Shown here piece after piece: positions 18,155 to 27,022 of a stretch of 64,000 nucleotides of DNA; position 1 is the stretch's first letter; the number at the start of each line of letters is the position of its first letter. The stretch spans positions 744,001 through 808,000 of the forward strand of contig MSDW01000001.1 of assembly GCA_001914405.1 (NCBI GenBank). The letters are read 5' to 3'. The position numbers were made by a program, and so were the translations under genes. Below the pieces are notes generated by a model, which was not told the DNA's origin, made no database searches, and worked only from the letters and a program-made list of their open reading frames with translations. The stretch is from Candidatus Methanohalarchaeum thermophilum. GTDB lineage: Archaea; Halobacteriota; Methanonatronarchaeia; Methanonatronarchaeales; Methanonatronarchaeaceae.

Positions 18155-18511
18155 TATGGATGGCAGCGAGGACTAAATAGCTATTATTGAAAAATTAGCT
18201 ATGGAATAAAAAAAGCCAAACTACAATAAGGTGTTTTAAAATTACTTTATATTTAAAGATAATTTTTTAAAATCCTCTAATTTATTTTTATCCTTTAAAG
18301 TTGTACATAAATAAATTTAAAGGACCAAATGACTAAATAACAGATATAAAAACAAGAAATCGAATTAAGAATGTAGCTATTTTAATGAAATCCTTACAAC
18401 TAAGATTTTAAATATATTAGAGTTTTTGTTTCTTTAGTTAAAAAAATCCAAAAATTTTAAATAAGAATATTTCTCAATCTTTTCATAGTTATTAGGAGAA
18501 CTAGAGAACCC
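18155..18511 (+). other. Leader region upstream of the AvcD-like gene
   Basis: 357 bp without an ORF. It contains a small hairpin (AGCTA...TAGCT, about 18179-18201). In the AvcID systems of Vibrio an inhibitory RNA (AvcI) is encoded directly upstream of the deaminase, so this interval is where an equivalent RNA would be expected. Nothing else in the sequence demonstrates one. Confidence 0.3.
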
Positions 18512-19635
18512 ATGGAGGATTATAAATTTTTAATAACTGTCCTGTTATTGGATTAACTGGTTCTTTTGGGAGTGGCTGTACTACAATCGCTGAAAAAGTT
18601 TTAAGTGAGAGAAACGATTTTAAGAAAATTTCACTTTCTACCTTCATAAAAGAAAAAGCTAAAGATAAAGGAGAGGATACTGGAGATCGACAAACCTTAC
18701 AAGAAGTTGGAAATAAGCTAAGAAAAAATAAAAGTAAATCCCATCTAGCTAAAAAAGCCCTGAAAAAAATAGAGGAACTTGAAAAAAGTGACTATAATGG
18801 CATTGTAATAGATGGCATAAAAAATCCACATGAAATAAAATTTTTAAGAAAGAATACAGACTTCTATCTTTTTGCAATTGATTGCTCACGTCCAATTAGA
18901 TGGAAAAGGTTAAAAGACGAGTATGAAAACAAGAATAAATTCATTGAAGAAGATGAAAGAGATAAAGATGAAGGAAAGGAGTACGGTCAAAGAGTCCAGA
19001 GATGTGTTGTAAGATCTGATATATTAATAAGTAATGAAGTAAATCACGATAGTATGGTAAGAGAGAATAAATTAGAAAAAAGATTACTTCGTTTTTTGAA
19101 ATATATAGTAGATAATACAGATATAGAACCAACACCCCAAGAAAAAAGAATGGCTTTAGCATCAAGCATTGCTCTTGAATCTGGATGTACTAGAAGAAAG
19201 GTAGGGGCTGTAATTTATGACAAAAATGAAGACCTTATATCTGCAGGATTTAATCAGATACAGGGAACTCCTTGTAAAGATATGTATAAGCAACATAAGT
19301 GCCGTAGAAAATATTTAAGAAATGAAAAAGATAAATACTCAGACGAAGCAAAATTATTAGATCATTGTAAAGCTGTCCATGCAGAACAAAATGCATTATT
19401 GAATGTAAAATCAGAGCAAACTCAAAGAGGTACAATTTATGTTACTACATGTCCTTGTTTTGACTGTGCAAAGCAGATAATCCGATCAGGAATTAATGAA
19501 CTAATATATATGCATCCCTATCCAAATTATGAATCCCTAGAATTAATGGAAAATAATGGCGTAATAGTTAGAAAATTTGAAGGAGTTAGATCAGGAGCCT
19601 TTTTAAGATTTTTTGGTGAGGAAAACTTTGTCTAA
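18512..19635 (+). pseudogene. AvcD/DCD-like antiviral deoxycytidylate deaminase with an early frameshift
   Basis: An N-terminal nucleotide-kinase-like domain (P-loop region PVIGLTGSFGSGCTTIAEKV, then VIDGIKNPHEI) is fused to a C-terminal deoxycytidylate deaminase domain with the zinc site CKAVHAEQNALL and TCPCFDCAKQII. This fusion is that of AvcD/DCD, which depletes deoxycytidine nucleotides in infected cells. ATG 18512 (MEDYKF) is in frame only if the T run at 18526-18530 had six Ts instead of five. As written, a TAA (18523) precedes the conserved frame, and the first in-frame Met is at 19054, which would leave only the deaminase domain. A frameshift mutation, slippage or sequencing error are all possible. 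Confidence 0.7.
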
Positions 19636-19703
19636 AGACTTCTAATTTAATGATCAAAAACCTATTTAAGGTTTATCTTATATTTACATAAGAGGTGTAA
19701 AAA

Positions 19704-19925
19704 TTGGAGAAATGTCCAGAATGTGGGGCTCATTCTTTATTCTATGACTCTAAGGTAAAAAAGGCAAAATGTAGTATAAAAAGTTGTGGATTCACAGACT
19801 CATTAGAAAGCAAAAATGAATACCATGAAGAATATCAGAAGAATAACGAAGGTTATAAAAACACAAAACCTAAAATTGATACAGAATTCGATGCATCGCC
19901 AAAAATTGAAAATGCAAATCTATAA
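19704..19925 (+). CDS. Small zinc-ribbon protein
   Basis: 73 residues from TTG with AGAGGTG upstream. It starts CPECGAHSLFYDSKVKKAKC and continues with a second Cys after SIKS: a CxxC...C...C ribbon of TFIIB-like spacing. The acidic, Asn/Lys-rich tail has no motif. It follows the deaminase gene by 68 nt on the same strand and may be co-transcribed with it. Its role could be nucleic-acid binding, but it is otherwise unknown. Confidence 0.6.
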   Translation: MEKCPECGAHSLFYDSKVKKAKCSIKSCGFTDSLESKNEYHEEYQKNNEGYKNTKPKIDTEFDASPKIENANL

Positions 19926-20129
19926 TTAAAAATAATTTCTTGAAAATATTTTTTTAGCTAAATAAAGACCAAATAACCAAGTCATTTCCATTAGATGTTA
20001 GTTTTAAGTTTATTAAACCTATTTTATCATTTTTTATTTTTTTAAATATAAAAAATCTAAAAACTAGGTTAAATTCACTTCCTCATTCAACTATAAGTAT
20101 GCTAATCTCACTCCATTATTTCTCCTTTC

Positions 20130-21560
20130 TTAATTTTTATTGGATAACTCTGGATGATCTGATTTTTCTAAATATCTTTTAGCTGGAGACAAATTTCCAT
20201 CCTTAATAGATTCTCTTAGCCTACTAGCTTCTTCAACATGTGATAATCTCCTAGCTTTCCCAAAATGAATCCTAAATTGCTTAGGATTACCAAATTTTTC
20301 AGTTAAAGAACCGCCATCTGGATTCCATTCCGGCTTCGAAGGTAGGCTTTCAATATTTGGCAATTCTCCATACTCTTTTAAGAATCTCTGGATTTTCTCA
20401 ATATTATATTCATTTGCTAATTCGATAACAGGAACTTTCCCATATCTAGCTTTCTCCCCGATTCCTCCCGTTGATCTTTGACTATATCTATAATGTCCAT
20501 TCATTAAACTACTAAATCCATTAACTCCATAGTCTGTCAGATATTCACCATACCATTTTGATCTTGGTAATATCACTGGTAGGTAATTTTCTTTTGCTAT
20601 ATTGACGATTGAAGTTATAAAATTTCCTAATCTTTTTACCAAATCATTTTTCCAGACTTTAGAATAATTAGAAATTGTTAGAGCAATTCCTGCATATGAA
20701 TTAACTTGAATCTCTTTCTCGATTTTTTCCTGTAATTTTCTAAGGCTTACATTAGAATTAGGTTTAAAAATACCGTAATCAATATACAAATGGAAATAAG
20801 AAGATAACTCTCCACCTACTTTTTCCGTGATATTCATCATTGCCCTGTTAACCCCTCTTATTCTTTTTAAATCAGCTAAAACCCTATTCTCTTTATTTAT
20901 TAACTTACTGCTTTTAAGTAAAGGAGGGGAAGGAGGAATTAAATTAGCGTTAGGCATTTTAGAAGCATCTTTAGCTAAAGTAAAAAAATATTCCTGCCAG
21001 CCCTTATTAACTCTTTCATCCGTCCAAGCTTGGGCTATTGGCTTATCCCATCTTTCAAGTTTTTCTTCTTCTAATGATTCATCATATTTATCTTCCATAA
21101 TTTCAAGAACTCTATTTAACTGACATTCAACAAAAGGTTGAAAAAATTCTGGTAATATTTCGATAGCATCATCAATATTTTTATTTTTAATTTCTTTATT
21201 AAAATCTCTTCTTTTAGCTCTAGATCCTCTTAAAGAATATGTTATTAAGTTTGATGGTCTTTTATATCTGAATAACTCTGGAGGCTCGTAATATAACAAT
21301 GGATGGTCCTTCATTAATTTTTTAATCTCATCTTTCCTATCTGTAAACTCCTCTTTCGTTCGTATTTTTTGCCATTTGTACCCAGGAACCATAATAGGGT
21401 TCTTATTTTCAAGAAAGTTTCTATGATTTAATAAGGGATAGAGATCCTCTGAACTCTTAATTTCAGGAATAAATACCGGACATTTAATTGAATCTTCTTT
21501 TCCAACCTTTATTTCTTCTAGACCTTCCTTGTCCTTTTTTATATATTTTACTTCACTCAT
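20130..21560 (-). CDS. Unknown 476-residue protein paired with a wHTH regulator
   Basis: I chose ATG 21560 (MSEVKYIKKDKEGLEEIKVG), which follows AGGAGG; the frame also opens from TTG 21569. The protein is soluble and basic. Recognisable but unassigned stretches are VPGYKWQKIRTKEEF, LPVILPRSKWYGEYLTDYG, GFSSLMNGHYRYSQRSTGG and the C-terminal FRIHFGKARRLSHVEEASRL. The last third, with conserved-looking Trp/Tyr/Gly and Arg, reads like an enzyme core. It overlaps the regulator gene upstream by 8 nt, so the two form one unit within a defence-rich stretch. I do not recognise a family. Confidence 0.6.
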   Translation of the reverse strand: MSEVKYIKKDKEGLEEIKVGKEDSIKCPVFIPEIKSSEDLYPLLNHRNFLENKNPIMVPGYKWQKIRTKEEFTDRKDEIKKLMKDHPLLYYEPPELFRYKRPSNLITYSLRGSRAKRRDFNKEIKNKNIDDAIEILPEFFQPFVECQLNRVLEIMEDKYDESLEEEKLERWDKPIAQAWTDERVNKGWQEYFFTLAKDASKMPNANLIPPSPPLLKSSKLINKENRVLADLKRIRGVNRAMMNITEKVGGELSSYFHLYIDYGIFKPNSNVSLRKLQEKIEKEIQVNSYAGIALTISNYSKVWKNDLVKRLGNFITSIVNIAKENYLPVILPRSKWYGEYLTDYGVNGFSSLMNGHYRYSQRSTGGIGEKARYGKVPVIELANEYNIEKIQRFLKEYGELPNIESLPSKPEWNPDGGSLTEKFGNPKQFRIHFGKARRLSHVEEASRLRESIKDGNLSPAKRYLEKSDHPELSNKN

Positions 21561-22119
21561 TTTCTTCAACCTCCTGTGCTAGATTATTTAGTTTTGAATA
21601 AAATTCATCAAGTTTTTCTAAAGGAAACATAATTGCTCCTTCAGTCTTTTCTCCTTCTAATATTGAATATCTTTTTTCTAAGATATGAAAGAAAAGCTTT
21701 TGGTTCCTCCCCTTTGCTAATTGAACTTCTAGAATGCTATCCCCAGATTCAGCTTCTATTCTCTTTTTTTCAAAGCTATGCAATGGTTTACCATTTGGAT
21801 AATATAAAGTTGTTCTTTTATCTCTTTTCTTCTTATATATCTCTCTTAGATTACATAACTCCTCTAAATGTTTTTTAACAGTATTATATGATATATTAGT
21901 TAATTCCTGAACTTCACTTGCTGTTAATCCCCCATCTTCACCATATTTCCGGATGGCTCTTCTTATTCTATTCCTGATAACTAACCTTCTATTTTCATTG
22001 GATAGAGAATTTAAATCTATATCTTCATTTTCCAATTCGTACTTACATTCATCAAGTTCCTCTGCAGGATCGTCCATATCTGATCCAAGATCTAATAAAG
22101 ATGGAATTTCATCAGTCAT
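21553..22119 (-). CDS. Winged helix-turn-helix protein, first gene of a two-gene unit
   Basis: 188 residues from ATG 22119 (MTDEIPSLLDLGSDMDDPAE). An acidic N-terminus leads to a winged helix-turn-helix (GGLTASEVQELTNISYNTVK, residues about 72-91, then HLEELCNLREIYKKK and a TTLYYPNGKPLH wing). A C-terminal domain of about 70 residues contains KLFFHILEKRYSILEGEKTE. It looks like a transcription regulator that could sense a signal through its C-terminal domain. It is translationally coupled to the 476-residue protein and probably autoregulates the pair. Confidence 0.65.
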   Translation of the reverse strand: MTDEIPSLLDLGSDMDDPAEELDECKYELENEDIDLNSLSNENRRLVIRNRIRRAIRKYGEDGGLTASEVQELTNISYNTVKKHLEELCNLREIYKKKRDKRTTLYYPNGKPLHSFEKKRIEAESGDSILEVQLAKGRNQKLFFHILEKRYSILEGEKTEGAIMFPLEKLDEFYSKLNNLAQEVEENE

Positions 22120-22361
22120 TTTTAACCCTATCAAATTATTGATTACCAATCTCATTAAAATTTTCAAGTCATTAACTAATGGAACCGCTTAAAGCTAAAT
22201 GGAGCTTTACTTAAAAAGTTTTTGGTTTATTTATAAAATAATTAGAACTTATAAAAATTACCCACTTAAATAAATGTAAGGAAACAAAAATTATAAGAAG
22301 TAGAAGTAATAGTTGACTTAACAATGGAGGTAAAAAAAGAAAAAAGATTGAAAAAAATAAA

Positions 22362-22396
22362 CATCACTAACCAGAATGGGGTCTAATTTAGTGATG
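22362..22396. repeat. Inverted repeat with 9-bp arms
   Basis: ACATCACTAA (9 paired bases, 22362-22370) and TTAGTGATG (22388-22396) form a perfect stem with a 17-nt loop. It lies in the 400-bp non-coding interval between the wHTH gene and the small membrane protein, about 125 bp before the latter. It may be a terminator, operator or RNA hairpin. Confidence 0.4.
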
Positions 22397-22520
22397 TCAC
22401 TTCTATCAATAAAATGAGTATATTCCTTTAAAATGATTTTGGTTATCTCATTCACTTAAGTTAGGGTTTCTATGAATCGCTAGGTAGATTTTAGAATACA
22501 TAACCTAAGGAGGTGAAAAT

Positions 22521-22730
22521 ATGAATCTACTTGGATTAGATCTAAATGGACTCAGTACTTTATCTACTATACTAATAATGTCATTTCTATTGAAAACTTC
22601 ACTAATGTTACTTCCAGGAAATCTAGATGGGGTTTTAGGCTTCATCACTACGATTTTTTGGCTTACATTCTTAACATGGTTCACTTTCATTGTTCTAAGT
22701 ATTATCAGAAATTTTGCAAGCATCTTCTAG
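22521..22730 (+). CDS. Small two-helix membrane protein
   Basis: 69 residues preceded by a near-perfect AAGGAGGTG ribosome binding site. Hydrophobic segments STLSTILIMSFLLKTSLMLL and VLGFITTIFWLTFLTWFTFI span most of the protein, joined by a short PGNLDG turn. It stands alone on the plus strand between minus-strand units. Strong translation signals and a clean two-helix design suggest a real gene. Small membrane proteins in defence regions can be pore-type effectors, but there is no direct evidence here. Confidence 0.6.
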   Translation: MNLLGLDLNGLSTLSTILIMSFLLKTSLMLLPGNLDGVLGFITTIFWLTFLTWFTFIVLSIIRNFASIF

Positions 22731-22918
22731 AGAACCTAGTAAAACCAATATAAAAACCTAAAATTTATTTTTTATTACTTTTACTTAATGAAATAATGAA
22801 AATCTTATAATATAAAAATTATTTAAGTAATTCAACTTTATTAACTTTAGAATCTTTTTTGTTTTCTTCAGTTGTCACATACAAAAAATATACTGTCGAT
22901 TTATTTAAATCTCTTACT

Positions 22919-23501
22919 TTATTCCCAACCTATTCTTTTAAATTCTTTTTTGATTGTTTTTTCACTTGGTTTATTTAGATAGGGTTTTATGGATTGGTAG
23001 TCTTCCCAGCCTCCAACATCCATTACAACCTCAGGATTCATTCTTTTCTCACAGTCAACAAGTAATGAGCAAAAAACCTCCTTAAGTCATGGCTACTAAC
23101 CTTCTTATAATCCTCTCTTCCAGTTTTTTCTGCAGCTCTTTCTGCCGTCCTCTTAACAGCATTTCTGATCGATTTAGTAGAGACACTAAAGAAAAGTCCA
23201 CCTTTGTTTATTTTGTTTCCATTATGATACATCAACAACTGAGTCTTCAAGCCCTCGGATAAAAAGTGGATCTAGTTTTTCCACCCAGTTTTCCACTCGT
23301 ATCCTTTCCGGCTGGAACCTCTTGAAAACTATCCTTGATTTGCTTCGGTTTAATTTGATTGATTTCAAAAAACCTTAATCCACACTCAGCCCCCAATCTA
23401 ACTATTAGGTAATCCCTGGTGGATCCAGCCGACTTTTTCAATTCCTTGTAATCTTGTTTATTCATCCATACTTTATAGGATCCATCTCGTTTTTTTCCAA
23501 C
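22919..23501 (-). pseudogene. Decayed tyrosine integrase (second integrase)
   Basis: Three consecutive frames reconstruct the catalytic half of a haloarchaeal-type integrase: RDGSYKVWMNKQDYKELKKS, then STRDYLIVRLGAECGLRFFE (first catalytic Arg in ECGLR), KVSSHDLRRFFAHYLLTV (the HxLRR box) and MNPEVVMDVGGWEDYQSIKP with YL as the Tyr region. Frameshifts near 23248 and 23042 separate the segments, and a TAG (23502) and loss of the N-terminal domain end it upstream. It is unrelated in detail to the intact integrase at 2104, so it belonged to another element that inserted here and decayed. Confidence 0.75.
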
Positions 23502-23622
23502 CTAAGCGCCATAAATCAACTTCTTCCTTTTACATAGATAACCGGAAAAAGAATTGAAAACGATAACCCAATGATCTCTGTTTTTTGGGCCTAAAATAGG
23601 GTTTTGTTTCCTACTAATCACA

Positions 23623-24852
23623 TTAATCGGAACCACCATTCTTTTCTCTCTCCTCAATTAAACTACCCATAGAACTAGGTAATGAGAAAAACCTCGATTT
23701 TATTTTTTTATCGAGATCTCCAAAATCATCATATTTTTCTAAATTGTCAGCTAAATAGAGAGCAGTATTTCTGACAAAATGAGAAGCTTTTAATAAGTCT
23801 TTTTTTGTCAACTCAGTATCTTCGCCATGAACTAAGTCCCCTCTTTTATCATAAACTTTCTTTACTGAATCAAATACTTCGTTTCTATCTTCTAAATCCT
23901 CACCTAAAATAAAGGAAACCCTTTTAGATAAATTAAATGTTATATTTGTTTTTTCATTTCCTAAAAGCGATTCTAAAGCGATAATATACATAATAAATTC
24001 ATCCTCTTCACTTTCAGCTCTCTCAGCTTTACCAACCCAATGAATACATCTCTCCACCCTATTCTGAATCCCCCCAGAATTAACGAAACAGCTTTTCACA
24101 CTTTCAATTAGACTTTGATCAAATTTGTCAAATAACTGTCCTAACCGATAGGATGCTAAAGCCCCTTTCCTTTCTTGTCTAGAACTTAAACCTTGATCTT
24201 TCTTATTAATAGCGAAAAAACTCTGAAGACCTGCTAAATTATCTGTAAGACCAATCATCGGTCTAAGACTCTCAGAATATAAAAAATTTTTAAAAAAATA
24301 TAATATATCAACAACTTCATTCAATACTTTCTTGGAATCTTCCATAGCTTTATTATAACTTCCTCTCCTTATGTCAATGATAGCAACTGCAGCCCCTTCA
24401 TAATAATCTTTAACACGATCATTAGCCATTTCAGAAATTTCATCAGGGTATCTAGCTTCTAAAATTCTCCCTCTAATAGAATCTGAAAACTCTTTAATTC
24501 TACAATTTTTATATTCAAAAACCTCATTTCCAGCTTCTAAATTATAAATAGGTATAAAAACCTCATACTTCCTTAGATTAGTGAATCTTCTAGAAATAGA
24601 TTTTAAAAGATCCTTTAAATCACTTTTTTCATCTACTGATTCAAGTTCATTATTCAAAAATCGTTCAATATCACTTTTACTATAATTCTCTTTTATAAAA
24701 TCTCCTTCTTTCTCAATTTTATTAATTAAAGATTTTCTAACGTTCCTTTCTTCATCATAAGTTAATTTTCCATTACTTATATCAAGTTCTTTTATCTTTT
24801 TCCAAAGCATTTTTTCAATTCCTTCTCTAATTTTCTCTAAATTCAAAACCAA
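23623..24852 (-). CDS. HEPN-domain protein (ApeA-like)
   Basis: 409 residues from TTG 24852. The N-terminal 230 residues are mixed alpha/beta without a recognised motif. The C-terminal domain carries EFIMYIIALESLLGNEKTN, LSKRVSFILG and the HEPN ribonuclease motif R-x4-H in YDKRGDLVHG (about residue 348). ApeA-type HEPN proteins are abortive-infection RNases activated by phage. The position beside other defence genes and the intact R-x4-H support that role, which is inferred. A broken copy of the small paralog family lies 38 nt upstream on the same strand. Confidence 0.65.
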   Translation of the reverse strand: MVLNLEKIREGIEKMLWKKIKELDISNGKLTYDEERNVRKSLINKIEKEGDFIKENYSKSDIERFLNNELESVDEKSDLKDLLKSISRRFTNLRKYEVFIPIYNLEAGNEVFEYKNCRIKEFSDSIRGRILEARYPDEISEMANDRVKDYYEGAAVAIIDIRRGSYNKAMEDSKKVLNEVVDILYFFKNFLYSESLRPMIGLTDNLAGLQSFFAINKKDQGLSSRQERKGALASYRLGQLFDKFDQSLIESVKSCFVNSGGIQNRVERCIHWVGKAERAESEEDEFIMYIIALESLLGNEKTNITFNLSKRVSFILGEDLEDRNEVFDSVKKVYDKRGDLVHGEDTELTKKDLLKASHFVRNTALYLADNLEKYDDFGDLDKKIKSRFFSLPSSMGSLIEEREKNGGSD

Positions 24853-24890
24853 ACCCTCTGATTTAAAGTTTATGATTGATCTCTATATAA

Positions 24891-25103
24891 CTACTCATTT
24901 TCTTCAACAAGATCCAACTCAATTTTCTTCCACTTACGATTCACATTAATATTCACTTCATAGTTCTTCCTCAAATCCTCGATATCTTTACCCAAAATAT
25001 CAGCAATGTACTAAGGAAAAGGCACCTTATGGAAATCCTTTTCCTTATAGATCTTATAGGGATTATCAGGCAAAGTAATCTTTCCCTTCCTCTTTAAACC
25101 CAT
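24891..25103 (-). pseudogene. Small paralog-family protein, copy interrupted by TAG
   Basis: 70 codons related to the intact copies at 28029, 30165 and 40198: GLKRKGKITLPDNPYKIYKE, HKVPFP, then TAG (25011-25013) where the others have Lys or Asn, then YIADILGKDIEDL and NVNRKWKKIELDLVEENE. All other positions are conserved and the frame is otherwise open, so the lesion is recent or, less likely, the TAG is read through. It is the upstream neighbour of the HEPN gene. Confidence 0.7.
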
Positions 25104-25330
25104 TTAACAAAAACCCTCTGTAAACAAAAACCAAAAAACCCAAAGCTATAGACAAACGAAAAAAGACCAAAAGAACTAATCCTAGAAACAGCCAAGATCT
25201 TTAACTCCAAGATCTCTGTTATTGAATCCCTCCTATTCATAGGAGAAAACTCCTAAATATGCAAAGACATATAATAAAAAAGAGTTTTAGAGAAAAGCAC
25301 CCAAATAATACAAAAAAGGAACTCTGACTA

Positions 25331-25837
25331 ATGAATCAAAAATTAAAAGTTTTTATAAGCAGTTCTTTTAAACTAAAGGACGAAAGAAGCATTGCAAAAT
25401 CAACTATTGAGAATAAAATTGAATTTTTAGATTTTTCCTTTGAAGAAATTGGTGCCAATTCAATTCCTCCAATGAAAGTTTGCTTAGAAAGAGTTAAGGA
25501 AAGTGATGTATATGTAGGAATTCTTTCAAAAGAACTAACAGACCCCACTAAAAAAGAATTTAAAATAGCTAAAGAAAACCAAATACCCCAATTGTTATAT
25601 ATAAGAGAAACTTCAGACAGAAAAAATGAAATGAAAGATTTTTTAAACAAAATAAAAGATTCATACACTTATTACAAATTTGAAGATGTTAAGGAATTTC
25701 AAGAACAATTAAAAAGAGATTTAGGTAGTTTCTTACTTGAAAAGTTTTATGATTTAAGGCAACTTGAGGGCAGTCTTTCGAGAGAACAAATTAATGAAAT
25801 ATACCGAAATTATGGAGGAAATAATTATTATGAATAA
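25331..25837 (+). CDS. TIR-like DUF4062 protein, first gene of a HEPN pair
   Basis: 168 residues. It opens with KVFISSSFKLKDERSIAKST, continues with IPPMKVCLERVKESDVYVGI and has KEFKIAKENQIPQLLYI: the DUF4062/TIR-like fold that begins many STAND and abortive-infection proteins. Here it is a stand-alone domain, not fused to a sensor. The final codons overlap the start of the next gene by 8 nt. The family is thought to sense or degrade nucleotides, but its chemistry is not established. The pairing suggests a bicistronic defence or toxin system. Confidence 0.65.
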   Translation: MNQKLKVFISSSFKLKDERSIAKSTIENKIEFLDFSFEEIGANSIPPMKVCLERVKESDVYVGILSKELTDPTKKEFKIAKENQIPQLLYIRETSDRKNEMKDFLNKIKDSYTYYKFEDVKEFQEQLKRDLGSFLLEKFYDLRQLEGSLSREQINEIYRNYGGNNYYE

Positions 25838-26876
25838 AATTGCGTCTCAAATAGATTTAGAAAAAATTAATGAAGATGAAGGATCTTTAGTTTTTAATTT
25901 AAAAGATCATAATCTGTTTTCAAGCAAAAATAAAAGAATTATCATTTTTAACTTTAAAAAGGATAATACTAGGTTTTTACTAGAAAAAGACAAGGATTCA
26001 AATATCAAATATACTTATTTAAACCCAAAAAGAGGATTAAGAGAAGCTAAAATCAACTTAAAAAACTTTCAGAGAAACTCTGATTTATTTATTGCTCTGA
26101 CTTGGAGCAAACAAAAAAATTCTGTATCAATAGGTGAATTACCTAAAAGAAAAAATAATTTAGTCCAAGAAGAAGCTGAACAAAAAGATGTAAAAGTAAA
26201 AAAGACAAAAGATGGTTCTTTAGTGGTTCTTGGGGATGAAGACACAGAAGTAGCTAATGTGATGATTAAAAAAGACAGTAAAAAGATATTACTTCCTGAA
26301 GCAAAAGAAAAATTTGATTTCCTGATTGAACGATTAGAAAAAATAATAGATTTACTTAAAGAAGAGGATAAATTTATTGTTGAATCAACTATTGTTCAAC
26401 AATCAATAGTCAGTGTTTTTGCAGGAATAGAAAGTTATCATAAAAAAAGAATAGAAGAACTAACAAAAGAAAATTTAGATTCCTTTGAACCAGTTTTTGA
26501 TAAAATCGAATTGCGTGAAAGTAAAAGAAAAGAAGTTAGACAAAAAGCAAAGAACGAAGACAAGGATACTATGGAAGCTTTATCCCAATGCACTAATCTC
26601 AATCCTCTCAATATTGATACAATAGCAAAAATATTTGAAGACCTATTTAATGTAAATTACAGAGAAATAATAAATAATGGAAACTATAGGCCAAAAATAG
26701 AAAGATTCAATCACTACCGAAACAATATAGTCCATAAACCAGAAGATACAACTATCCTAAATTTTGATAAAACACCCCAACAAGATCCAATTCATGCTAA
26801 ATTAGAAACACTAATTAAAATAAAAGAACTAGTTGAAGAATTCATCAATGAATTACATAAAAAAACAATTGATTAA
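25830..26876 (+). CDS. HEPN-like partner of the DUF4062 protein
   Basis: 348 residues from ATG 25830, which has GGAGGA 11 nt upstream; the open frame extends to 25764 inside the previous gene. The N-terminal half is beta-rich with a Lys-rich stretch. The C-terminal half is helical, with VQQSIVSVFAGIESYHKKRI and the R-x4-H motif in HYRNNIVHK (about residue 298), the HEPN ribonuclease hallmark. A HEPN RNase translated together with a TIR-like protein points to a two-component toxic defence unit. I did not recognise a named system. Confidence 0.6.
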   Translation: MNKIASQIDLEKINEDEGSLVFNLKDHNLFSSKNKRIIIFNFKKDNTRFLLEKDKDSNIKYTYLNPKRGLREAKINLKNFQRNSDLFIALTWSKQKNSVSIGELPKRKNNLVQEEAEQKDVKVKKTKDGSLVVLGDEDTEVANVMIKKDSKKILLPEAKEKFDFLIERLEKIIDLLKEEDKFIVESTIVQQSIVSVFAGIESYHKKRIEELTKENLDSFEPVFDKIELRESKRKEVRQKAKNEDKDTMEALSQCTNLNPLNIDTIAKIFEDLFNVNYREIINNGNYRPKIERFNHYRNNIVHKPEDTTILNFDKTPQQDPIHAKLETLIKIKELVEEFINELHKKTID

Positions 26877-27022
26877 CTCTAAAATTGTTGAGGTTTGGAA
26901 GCAAAAATAAACAACCAATCCTTTATAAAAAAAGAATGTAAAAAAGTCGCTACCTTTTTTCAACAAAAAATTAAAAAAACACTTAAAAGTAAAAACTAAA
27001 GTAGATAATAAATTTCAAGAAA

